Of a stretch of DNA of 64,000 nucleotides, positions 55,480 through 63,361 are shown piece by piece. Origin of the DNA: Bin5 sp965208965 (GTDB taxonomy: Bacteria; Chloroflexota; Anaerolineae; Caldilineales; Caldilineaceae); NCBI GenBank assembly GCA_965208965.1, contig OZ242384.1, forward strand, positions 5,487,183-5,551,182, given 5' to 3'. The notes beneath the pieces were generated by a model that had not been told where the DNA came from, searched no databases, and saw only the letters and a program-made list of their open reading frames with translations. Numbering within the stretch: position 1 is the first letter of the stretch; each line of letters opens with the position of its first letter. The position numbers were made by a program, and so were the translations under genes.

Positions 55480-56376
55480 ATGTCGATCATTCTCTCCCTA
55501 TCAGAATATGAAGGAAGTATTTGGGCAGCCGGCCCGTATGGCCTGTTTGCCGTTGGCGAGGAGGAGCTGACGCCCACTCCCCAGCCGCAGGAAAGGCTGA
55601 CCGCGGCCTGCAGCCTGGGGGACCGCATTTTCACCGGCGGCGCGCCATTTGGCGTGGCTTATCTTCTCGATACTGCGGAACAATGGCAGGCGGCCTGGCA
55701 AGAGGGCGCGGAATCGGCCGTGCTCACTTTTGCCTCATCGCCGGACTACGACGACTCGGGCGTTATCCTGGCCGGCAGCGAGGGTGACGGCGTGCTTCGC
55801 ACTCGCGATCGGGGCCTCCGCTGGATGCCTAGCAACTTTGGTTTGCGAAACCTGACCGTTCTGACGCTTGCGTGGGCGCCGCCGATGGAGGAGGACGCAT
55901 GGCCCCGCTGGCAGGTGGTGTTCGCGGGAACCGAGGAGGGCATCTACCGTTCGCCCAATGCCGGGCTGGGGTGGAAGCGCAGCAGTTCCGCTGACGCAGC
56001 CTACCAGACTGTTGCGGTTGCGCCTGACGTGCATTGCAGCGGACTGGTTCTGGCGGGAACAGAGGAAGGCGGACTTTGGCGGTCGACGGACGGGGGCCGC
56101 ACTTTTGCCGCCGTGGACGGCGCGCCGGAACAGGTGAACTCGCTCGTGGCCCTGGCAAACGGGGACGGCAGTTCGGTTAAGTGGCTGCTTAGCGATGACA
56201 CGCAGTTGTGGAGCTCGCAGGACGGCGCGGCCTGGACTCCTGTTTCGGACAGCACGCCTGCCCTCTGCATGCTGGAAGTGGACGGCAGCATCTACGTTGG
56301 CGGGGAAAACGGGGTCACCGTGGTAGATAGCGCCAGTTTGCAGGTTGAGAGGCAACTGCAGATTCCGGCCATGTAG
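55480..56376 (+). CDS. BNR/YCF48-like beta-propeller protein
   Basis: This 298-aa protein of repeated blades has Asp-box-like motifs: RTRDRGLRWMP, RSPNAGLGWKR, RSTDGGRTFAA, SSQDGAAWTP, each after an AGTEEGIYR- or GGLWR-type strand. No signal peptide is present, so it should be cytoplasmic, unlike most sialidase-type or photosystem-assembly propellers. It starts 3 nt after the chaperonin-like gene's stop, so the two are translationally coupled, and it is a candidate client or partner of that chaperonin. No catalytic residues are recognised. Confidence 0.8.
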   Translation: MSIILSLSEYEGSIWAAGPYGLFAVGEEELTPTPQPQERLTAACSLGDRIFTGGAPFGVAYLLDTAEQWQAAWQEGAESAVLTFASSPDYDDSGVILAGSEGDGVLRTRDRGLRWMPSNFGLRNLTVLTLAWAPPMEEDAWPRWQVVFAGTEEGIYRSPNAGLGWKRSSSADAAYQTVAVAPDVHCSGLVLAGTEEGGLWRSTDGGRTFAAVDGAPEQVNSLVALANGDGSSVKWLLSDDTQLWSSQDGAAWTPVSDSTPALCMLEVDGSIYVGGENGVTVVDSASLQVERQLQIPAM

Positions 56377-56622
56377 CAGGTAGTTGGCGCCGTTTGTAGC
56401 CTCCCGCCGACCTATAGAGCCGGGCCTCATTGGGGATCTGGCACGCCGGGCGGCGGGTTTTCACGTCTCGGAGGACGCTTTCGCGCCTCTGCCTTGCAAA
56501 GACGATAGCACGCGAAGGCGGGACGCGGCCGCAGCTGGTCAGGTGCGCCGACGCGCGAAAGATGGCACTCCCCTTTCAAACATCCGCATACGTTCAGACA
56601 TCTGTACAATTTGGAGTCCTCC

Positions 56623-57696
56623 ATGCTTCTCATTGACGCCCACCTCGATCTGGCGATGAACGCGCTGCAGGGCAACCGGGACCTGACGCGTTCGGTCTAT
56701 ACGATTCGGACAACTGAGCAGAAGAACAGCGGCAAGGGACAGGGCTACGGTACCGTTGCCTTTCCGGAGATGCGCGCAGGCCGGGTCGCGCTCAGTTTCG
56801 CGACCGCGATCGCGCGCTCGACGGGACGTCCCGCCCCGAACATCGACTACGACCATCCTACCCAGGCCAGCGCGATGGCGCAGGGTCATCTGGCGTACTA
56901 CCGGGGGTTGGAGGATCTGGGGATCGTGCGCGTCATCACGACCGGGAGCGAGTTGGACGAGCACTGGAATGAATGGACGGCTTGGGAGGATGCGGGAGGC
57001 GAGGAACCGCCGCTCGGTTTTGTGCTGTCGATGGAGGGGGCCGATCCGATCCTGTCGCCAGAGCATGTCGAGTTCTGGTACGAGGCCGGGCTGCGGGCGA
57101 TCGGTCCTTCTCATTACGGGCCCAACCGTTACGCGGGCGGCACGGGGACTGAACTGGGACTGGGTGAGATGGGCCCTGCCCTGCTGCGGGAGATGGAGCG
57201 GCTGGGGATCATGCTGGACTTGACGCACTTGTCTGATGAGTCATTTTGGCAGGCGCTGGAGATCTATAGTGGCCCGGTTCTGGCCAGCCACAACAACTGC
57301 CGGGCAATCGTCCCGCACCAGCGACAGTTCAGCGACGAGCAGCTGCGCGCCATTATCGAACGCGGTGGCGTCGTCGGCATGGCGATGGACGTCTGGATGA
57401 TGTCGACGAAGTGGCGGGGCGGTCAGGAGTGGAACTACGACATCATGCTGGAAGATTTGGTGCCCCACATCGATCACATATGTGAACTGGCGGGCAACGC
57501 CAACAACATCGCCATAGGGACCGATCTTGACGGCGGTTTCGGCCGCGAGCAGTCTCCGGCCGATTTGGACACGATCGCCGATCTGCAGCGGGTCCCGGAG
57601 CTGTTGCGCGGCAACGGTTATTCAGAGGATGATATTGCGGCGATCTGTCATGGGAACTGGCTGCGCCTCTTGGGGGAGGCGCTTGGGGGCACGTAA
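56623..57696 (+). CDS. Membrane (renal) dipeptidase family zinc peptidase
   Basis: The 357-aa peptidase M19 protein starts at ATG 56623, with GGAG 6 nt upstream; a TTG 12 nt earlier is also in frame. The two-metal site is visible: H and D in IDAHLDLAMN, the bridging E in LSMEGADP, H in DLTHLSDESFW and H in LASHNNCRAI. TDLDGGFG near the end is also conserved. It hydrolyses dipeptides. No signal sequence is evident. Its stop abuts the cytochrome c start (TAAATG). Confidence 0.9.
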   Translation: MLLIDAHLDLAMNALQGNRDLTRSVYTIRTTEQKNSGKGQGYGTVAFPEMRAGRVALSFATAIARSTGRPAPNIDYDHPTQASAMAQGHLAYYRGLEDLGIVRVITTGSELDEHWNEWTAWEDAGGEEPPLGFVLSMEGADPILSPEHVEFWYEAGLRAIGPSHYGPNRYAGGTGTELGLGEMGPALLREMERLGIMLDLTHLSDESFWQALEIYSGPVLASHNNCRAIVPHQRQFSDEQLRAIIERGGVVGMAMDVWMMSTKWRGGQEWNYDIMLEDLVPHIDHICELAGNANNIAIGTDLDGGFGREQSPADLDTIADLQRVPELLRGNGYSEDDIAAICHGNWLRLLGEALGGT

Positions 57697-58221
57697 ATGA
57701 AACGCGGGACTCTTCTTTCCTTGAGCCTTGCGTCGGCGCTGGTCATTTTGGCATGCGGTCCTTCCAGGGGTGAAGAGAGCGGCCAAGCGTTGCAGGGCGA
57801 ACCCCCGACCGTGGGAGTTACGGCAACTCCGACCGAGGTCAGCCTTCCCCAGGTTGACGGGCCTGTAGAAGGGGCGGACGTTTCCAACAAGCAGTTGGTG
57901 GCGCTGGGGAAGATTCTCTACCAGCAGTATTGCGCCTCCTGCCACGGCGCGGAGCTAGAAGGGCAGCCAAACTGGAAAATCCGGGACGAGAACGGATACC
58001 TGCCTGCCCCTCCGCATGATGAGTCCGGACACACCTGGCATCACCCCGACGAGCAGCTGTTCGAGATTACGAAGATTGGAACGGAGGCTTACGTAGGCAG
58101 GGGATACCGGAGCAATATGATCGGTTTCGGCGATCAGCTTGACGACACTGAGATCTGGGCCGTATTGGCCTACATCAAGAGCCAGTGGCCGGCGAGAACT
58201 CAAAGGGCGCAACCCAAATAG
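57697..58221 (+). CDS. Lipoprotein c-type cytochrome
   Basis: The 174-aa protein has a signal peptide with lipobox ILAC (Cys about 20) and a Pro/Thr tether. The single haem c motif is CASCH (about 86-90), with a probable Met ligand in RSNMIGFGDQL and the closing helix TEIWAVLAYIKSQW. It should sit on the outer membrane face as a class I electron carrier. The ATG directly follows the dipeptidase stop, suggesting co-translation, although the two functions have no obvious link. Confidence 0.88.
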   Translation: MKRGTLLSLSLASALVILACGPSRGEESGQALQGEPPTVGVTATPTEVSLPQVDGPVEGADVSNKQLVALGKILYQQYCASCHGAELEGQPNWKIRDENGYLPAPPHDESGHTWHHPDEQLFEITKIGTEAYVGRGYRSNMIGFGDQLDDTEIWAVLAYIKSQWPARTQRAQPK

Positions 58222-58318
58222 GGTGGTCTGCTCCTGTAACGAGAGAACGCTGGAGGACTAGTGTAATCTATGAATTGCCAAAGAGCTGCAGTGGAGTGCC
58301 GAAACCGGGGGCGAGAAG

Positions 58319-58525
58319 ATGACTACCAGGACAGTTCAGGAACTTCAGTTTGCCGTTTCTCAACTCTCGGCGCACGAACTGGCTCGATTCAGGGCATGGT
58401 TCGAGGAATTTGAGGCGAAAATTTGGGATGAGAAATTTGAAGGAGATGTCAAGAGTGGGAAACTGGAACATCTCGCCGAACAAGCCATTGCCGATTTGCG
58501 AGCAGGGAATTGCAAAGAGCTGTAA
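58319..58525 (+). CDS. Probable antitoxin of a RelE/ParE-type module
   Basis: This is a 68-aa, helix-rich acidic protein (VQELQFAVSQLSAHELARFRAWFEEFEAK, then LEHLAEQAIADLRAG). Small proteins of this type, directly upstream of and overlapping a RelE/ParE toxin gene, act as antitoxins. GGGGGCGAG precedes the ATG. It overlaps the toxin frame by 16 nt. A 20-nt sequence around its 3' end is repeated just upstream of its start. Confidence 0.75.
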   Translation: MTTRTVQELQFAVSQLSAHELARFRAWFEEFEAKIWDEKFEGDVKSGKLEHLAEQAIADLRAGNCKEL

Positions 58526-58776
58526 GACATTTCGCCAACCCTGAATTTTGGCAACGATATCAAAATCTGCCAAGAGATGTTCAACAGGTTGCTGACAGAA
58601 ACTTCGAATTGCTAAAGCGAAACGCCAGACATCCCTCGTTAAGCCTGAAGAAGGTCGGCAGGTACTGGTCAGTAAGAGTGGGCCTAAAGTATCGCGCGGT
58701 AGCGGTCGAGAGCGATGAAGGGTTGGTCTGGTTTTGGATTGGAACCCATGCTGAGTATGACAAAATAATTCGGTAG
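58510..58776 (+). CDS. RelE/ParE-family toxin
   Basis: The 88-aa protein starts at TTG 58510 inside the antitoxin gene. It shows the family order: RHFANPEFWQRYQNLP, helices, then the strand block HPSLSLKKVGRYWSVRVGLKYRAVAV and WFWIGTHAEYDKII. RelE members cleave mRNA in the ribosome and ParE members inhibit gyrase; which applies is not clear. A group II intron begins 20 nt after its stop. Confidence 0.82.
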   Translation: MQRAVRHFANPEFWQRYQNLPRDVQQVADRNFELLKRNARHPSLSLKKVGRYWSVRVGLKYRAVAVESDEGLVWFWIGTHAEYDKIIR

Positions 58777-58795
58777 ACGGTCTGTAAGGCTGTTC

Positions 58796-61234
58796 GTGCG
58801 CCGTGTCACGGCATAGTCTCTTGCCTGTATAACAGGTTGGGAAGCAGGATATTCCCAAGGTCAACTGTCTTACCTAGACCGGAAACGGCGAGGGGACAAT
58901 AGCATGGCAGTAAAGCCAGAGAATATTGTAGTCACAACGATATTAGACTGGCAAGACCTGCAACCTATGATTACGCAAGAAACCCTAGCGTCCATCTGAA
59001 GTAAACTATCCTTCAAGGGAAACGTGACTAATACCCTAATCCCAAAGAAAATCCGTTCCGATTTGGCGGATAATAAAGCTCGTAAATATATACTACGTTT
59101 ACGAGACACCTGACAATTGGGAAGAATCTGTCAATGAGACAGAGTAAGGATGCGTAAGGGAATCTAAGGGTTGCTAGATACGGAGATTATGCACGGAACA
59201 CGGGATTGCCCTAAGTGGTGAGAGCCACAGGGTAACGGAGTCCCCATAGTAGTCAGAGAGTGGGAAAGCCACTTACAGGGCGAAGGGGGACAGGTTAGGC
59301 TACGATGGAGAGTGCCAAAGGGTCTGCGAAATGCAAACAACTGAAACAGTACTCAAAGTCCTGAATGAACGAGGCGTAAAGAACCAACCCGTAGAACGGC
59401 TGTACCGGCAGCTATACAATATCGGTCTGTACGAAATGGCGTATGCCCAAATCTACAACAACCGTGGCGCAACCACGAGAGGCGTAGATGACAATACTCT
59501 TGATGGAACGTCTAAAGCAACATTTGAACGCATCATTGAGAAACTAAAAACAGGAACCTATCAATGGAAACCTGTACGCCGAACGTTCATTCCGAAAAGT
59601 AACGGTAAAACCAGACCACTTGGAATCCCCACCGGGGATGATAAGATTCTGCAAACCGCTATAAAAATACTGCTGGAAGCCTACTTTGAACCACAGTTCT
59701 CAGAACGCAGCCACGGTTTTCGTCAGGGCAGAGGATGTCATACTGCACTGATACAGACCAGACAAAAATTCATAGGGACAATATGGTTCATAGAAGGCGA
59801 CATAAAAGGTTGCTTTGACAATATCAGCCACAAAATCCTCATGGAAATACTGGCAGACAAAATCAAAGATAGCAGGTTCCTGAAGTTAATTAGGCACCTG
59901 TTAAAAGCGGGGTACATGGAGGGATGGGAAACATACAACACCTATTCTGGCACTCCACAGGGAGGAGTTATCTCTCCACTTCTTGCCAACATCTATCTAA
60001 ATGAATTGGATAGATGGATGGAACAAGAATTACTACCGCAACATAACCGCAGCCACAAAGAGGGTAATGGCAGACGAAGAAACCCTGAATACAAACGTCT
60101 TAGCTCTAAGTCATACAGAGCCGAGAAAAGAGGGGATTCTGAAATTGCCAAAACGATACGCAAAAAGATGAAAACAATGCCTTCTGTCATGGTCGATGAC
60201 CCTGACTACAGAAAATTGGAATACATCAGATATGCGGATGACTTCATTCTAGGTTTTGCTGGCCCGAAGAAAGAAGCCAACGAAATTAAGAACCGGATTG
60301 GTGAATTCCTATCGGATAAACTAGACCTAGAAATGTCCGACGAGAAAACACTGATTACCCATGCCAAAACTAAAAGAGCCAAGTTTCTAGGTTACGAATT
60401 AGAAACAATGCACTCAGAGAATAGGAGAAGCATAAATGGACAAATCTGGTTTGGTATACCACATGAAGTCATAACTGAGAACATACGAAAGTATACCCAC
60501 AAAGGCAAAGTCTCACATAACCTTAAACTCCTTCATGATAGCGATTACGACATAGTAAATCACTATCAAGCAGAATACAGAGGTGTGGTTAATTACTACA
60601 GTATGGCTCACAATATCGACAAACTCTCTAAGGTAAAATGGGTTTTCCGAACATCACTCCTGAAAACACTTGCAAACAAGCATAAATCTTCCATTGCTAA
60701 AATGGCAAAGAAATATGCAAATACCAAGAGGGTTAATGGGCGAACCTACAAGGTATTGCAGGTGGTAACAGAAAGAGATGGGAAGAAGCCACTGATTGCT
60801 TATTACGGGGGAATTCCACTTAAAAGGAACCCCACACCTACAAAAATCAACGACAACATCTGGCAGATTTATGGTCGTCGGTATGAGGTCATAGACAGGT
60901 TGAATGCTGATTGTTGTGAAATGTGTGGTGTGGAAGGGCCGGTTGAGATGCACCATAAGAACCCTATGCGGAACGTACATAAGAGGGGGAAGAACTCTCT
61001 GCCTGCGTGGGAAGTAAGACGGATTGCAATGAGGCGGATAACGTTAGCAGTATGTTGGCCGTGTCATAAAGCGATTGAAAATGGTGAACATCGACCAGAG
61101 TGGGATGAATACTTGCGCCAAGAGAAGTCAGCAGTAGCTTAACTGGAGAGCCGGATGATGGGAAACTATCACGTCCGGTTCGGCGGGGAGGATTGGGAAA
61201 AGTAGTTAGACTACTCGCCCAATCCTTACCCAAC
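58796..61234 (+). mobile_element. Complete group II intron with intron-encoded protein
   Basis: The 5' end is GTGCG (58796-58800). Structured RNA domains I-III occupy about 535 nt, the reverse transcriptase lies in domain IV, and domain V is 34 nt (61148-61181) with the AGC triad at 61149-61151 and a GAAA tetraloop at 61162-61165. Domain VI (about 61184-61231) has a bulged A at 61228, exactly seventh from the end, and the intron closes with AC at 61233-61234. The element is more AT-rich than its surroundings, which suggests recent arrival. It sits between a toxin gene and ridA in the same orientation, without breaking a gene. Confidence 0.9.
59331..61142 (+). CDS. ltrA: Group II intron reverse transcriptase/maturase/endonuclease
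   Basis: The 603-aa intron-encoded protein has reverse-transcriptase blocks RRTFIPKSNGKTRPLGIPT, FRQGRGCHTA, FIEGDIKGCFDNI, GTPQGGVISPLLANIYL and the catalytic YADD (IRYADDFIL). A basic maturase domain X and a C-terminal HNH endonuclease follow (CEMCG, MHHKNP, CWPCHKA). All active residues are present, so the intron may be splicing- and mobility-competent. The end of the frame lies only 5 nt before domain V. Confidence 0.95.
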   Translation: MQTTETVLKVLNERGVKNQPVERLYRQLYNIGLYEMAYAQIYNNRGATTRGVDDNTLDGTSKATFERIIEKLKTGTYQWKPVRRTFIPKSNGKTRPLGIPTGDDKILQTAIKILLEAYFEPQFSERSHGFRQGRGCHTALIQTRQKFIGTIWFIEGDIKGCFDNISHKILMEILADKIKDSRFLKLIRHLLKAGYMEGWETYNTYSGTPQGGVISPLLANIYLNELDRWMEQELLPQHNRSHKEGNGRRRNPEYKRLSSKSYRAEKRGDSEIAKTIRKKMKTMPSVMVDDPDYRKLEYIRYADDFILGFAGPKKEANEIKNRIGEFLSDKLDLEMSDEKTLITHAKTKRAKFLGYELETMHSENRRSINGQIWFGIPHEVITENIRKYTHKGKVSHNLKLLHDSDYDIVNHYQAEYRGVVNYYSMAHNIDKLSKVKWVFRTSLLKTLANKHKSSIAKMAKKYANTKRVNGRTYKVLQVVTERDGKKPLIAYYGGIPLKRNPTPTKINDNIWQIYGRRYEVIDRLNADCCEMCGVEGPVEMHHKNPMRNVHKRGKNSLPAWEVRRIAMRRITLAVCWPCHKAIENGEHRPEWDEYLRQEKSAVA

Positions 61235-61299
61235 GGCTGACAATAGTGCAACACGCATACTCCGTACCATTTCATAAGAGGAAACGGGAGACAATACAA

Positions 61300-61680
61300 A
61301 TGCGCAGGGAAGTATACACTGAGAAGGGGGCGCCGCCCGCGGGGATATATTCGCAGGGCATCGTGGCTGACGGACCGGTCGCCTATATTGCCGGCCAGGG
61401 GCCGCTGGACCCGGCCACCGGTCAAATGGTCGAGGGCGGGTTTCGGGAGCAGGCGACGCGAGTATTCGATAATTTGACGATCCTTTTGGAAGAGGCGGGA
61501 ACGTCGTGGGAAAACGTGACGAAGGTCGGTGTCTTTCTGGCCGACCTGAGCGACTTTGCCGAGATGAATGAGGTCTACGAGCAGTATGTCACCAAGCCGT
61601 ATCCGGCGCGGACGACGATCGGCTGCCAATTGCCGAACATTTTGCTCGAGGTCGATTGTATCGCGGTGGTGCCGGAGTAG
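61300..61680 (+). CDS. ridA: RidA family (YjgF/Rid) protein
   Basis: This is a 126-aa Rid protein; the start ATG 61300 has GGGAG 9 nt upstream. Rid proteins hydrolyse reactive enamine/imine intermediates made by PLP enzymes. The PPAGIYSQGIVADG N-terminus, the catalytic Arg in PARTTIGCQLP and Glu in LEVDCIAVVPE match the deaminase-active subgroup. An aminotransferase gene two positions downstream is a sensible source of imine intermediates. The group II intron ends 65 nt upstream and may separate the gene from its former promoter. Confidence 0.93.
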   Translation: MRREVYTEKGAPPAGIYSQGIVADGPVAYIAGQGPLDPATGQMVEGGFREQATRVFDNLTILLEEAGTSWENVTKVGVFLADLSDFAEMNEVYEQYVTKPYPARTTIGCQLPNILLEVDCIAVVPE

Positions 61681-61730
61681 AGGCAGCGGACCTCGATTTG
61701 GCAAGCAGTAGAGTGCAATAGGAGTGAACG

Positions 61731-62024
61731 ATGACCTTTGACGAATTCAAAGCGAGCCTTTCTGATGACGCCCCGCCAGCCGATGTAGGCGCACCGCTGG
61801 TGGCTTTGTGGATGGAGGCGGGGGACGACTGGGACGGTGCCCACGACGCATTGCAGGGGCAACCGGACCTCAATGGTTCGGCCTGGGTACATGCCTATCT
61901 GCACCGGGTTGAAGGCGATATACCCAATGCCAATCACTGGTATCAACGCGCCCAGAAACCGCCAAGCAGTGCTTCTCTGCCTGAAGAGTGGGAAGAGATC
62001 GCCCGCGCCCTCATACAGGGATAA
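61731..62024 (+). CDS. Small conserved hypothetical protein
   Basis: The 97-aa acidic protein has the blocks LVALWMEAGDDWDGAHDALQ, WVHAYLHRVEGDIPNANHWYQRA and EEWEEIARALI. The pattern of a Trp/His-rich helical repeat belongs to a widespread small family of unknown function. It lies between ridA and an aminotransferase gene, same strand, about 50 and 38 nt away. Confidence 0.7.
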   Translation: MTFDEFKASLSDDAPPADVGAPLVALWMEAGDDWDGAHDALQGQPDLNGSAWVHAYLHRVEGDIPNANHWYQRAQKPPSSASLPEEWEEIARALIQG

Positions 62025-62062
62025 CTGCTTCAAACAAAGCTGCAGCCGTTCCATCGGGAAAC

Positions 62063-63313
62063 ATGAGTCCGTCAGTTTCTGAAAAGATCTTCCCGACCCC
62101 TATGTCATTACCTTCGTTCGCGCCCTCGGCCGAGCGCGTTCCTGTGTCCCGAATACGGGCGCTGGCGGACGTGGCTTTCGGCATGGAGGACGTGCTTCCC
62201 CTGCAGTTTGGCGAGTCAACCTTGCCGACGCCGCCCTACGTGATCGACGCGGTGAACCGCGCAGCGAAAGAAGGCTGGACCTACTACTCTCCTAATCAGG
62301 GGCTGCCGTCGCTGCGCGTGGCAATTGCCAACCTGATAGCAAGGCTGCACGACGTAGAGATCGATCCCACGGAGATTCAAATCAATTCCGGGGGCGTGCA
62401 GGCACTCAACCTGGCAATCAGGTGTGTCATCGATCCGGGCGATGAGGCGATTGTACTGAGCCCGAACTGGCCGAATGGTTCGGCGATGATTGAGATGTTC
62501 GGTGCACGCGCCGCGGAAGTGCCGATGGCGAGGGTGGGGCAGCGCTTTACCCCGGATGTGGAAGCCATGGAACGTGCGCTTTCGCCGCGTACACGCCTGC
62601 TGCTGTACGCTTCGCCCTCCAATCCACTGGGCTGGACGGCGACTGTCGCTGAACAGCGGATGTTGCTGGACTTCGCTCGGCAACACGGGCTGTGGCTGCT
62701 GACCGACGAGGTCTACGAGAGGATATATTACGGCGGCCAGGGTACGGCCGAGAGCGAGGGGGGCCGGTCAGTCACCGGGCAGCTTGCGCCTTCGATCCTG
62801 AAACTGTGCACACGCGAAGACGCGGTGATCGTCGTGAACTCATTTTCAAAGACCTATTGCATGACGGGATGGCGGCTCGGCTGGATGGTGAGCAGGCCGG
62901 ACTTCGTGCAAAAGGCGGCACAGCTGAACGAGTTCATCGTCTCGCACGCGCCGACGATGATCCAGCGGGGCGGTGAAGCGGCGATCGCCCATGGTGAGGA
63001 TGACATTGCGGCGATGGTAGAGGAGTTTCAGGAGCGGCGGGACTTCTGTGCCGGGATGCTGCGAGAGGTTCCCGGCGTCAACCTGCCGGAGCCGGAAGGG
63101 GCTTTCTACCTCTTTCCGCAACTTGACGGAATCAAGAACTCGTACCAATTCTCGCTGGATCTATTGCAAGAGATGCACGTGGCCGTTGCACCGGGCAGCG
63201 CTTTTGGCAACGGCGGTGAAGGGTCGATCCGCATCTGTTACGCGCCGGGGATGGACGTGCTGAGACCGGCGATGGAGCGGATTTGCGAGTTCATTCAGAA
63301 TTACAGCCCTTAG
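62063..63313 (+). CDS. Class I/II pyridoxal-phosphate aminotransferase
   Basis: The 416-aa product starts at ATG 62063 (an upstream open stretch overlaps the previous gene; an ATG at 62102 is an alternative). Fold-type I residues seen are YYSPNQGLPSLRVAIA, SPSNPLGWT, LTDEVYERIYYGG and the PLP lysine in SFSKTYCMTGWRLGW, with an Arg in SIRICYAP for the substrate carboxylate. It resembles aspartate/aromatic or branched aminotransferases; exact specificity is not assigned. Confidence 0.9.
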   Translation: MSPSVSEKIFPTPMSLPSFAPSAERVPVSRIRALADVAFGMEDVLPLQFGESTLPTPPYVIDAVNRAAKEGWTYYSPNQGLPSLRVAIANLIARLHDVEIDPTEIQINSGGVQALNLAIRCVIDPGDEAIVLSPNWPNGSAMIEMFGARAAEVPMARVGQRFTPDVEAMERALSPRTRLLLYASPSNPLGWTATVAEQRMLLDFARQHGLWLLTDEVYERIYYGGQGTAESEGGRSVTGQLAPSILKLCTREDAVIVVNSFSKTYCMTGWRLGWMVSRPDFVQKAAQLNEFIVSHAPTMIQRGGEAAIAHGEDDIAAMVEEFQERRDFCAGMLREVPGVNLPEPEGAFYLFPQLDGIKNSYQFSLDLLQEMHVAVAPGSAFGNGGEGSIRICYAPGMDVLRPAMERICEFIQNYSP

Positions 63314-63361
63314 CGGAATCGTTTTGAACCAAGCCCAGACAGACCAGACAAGGAAGACGGA

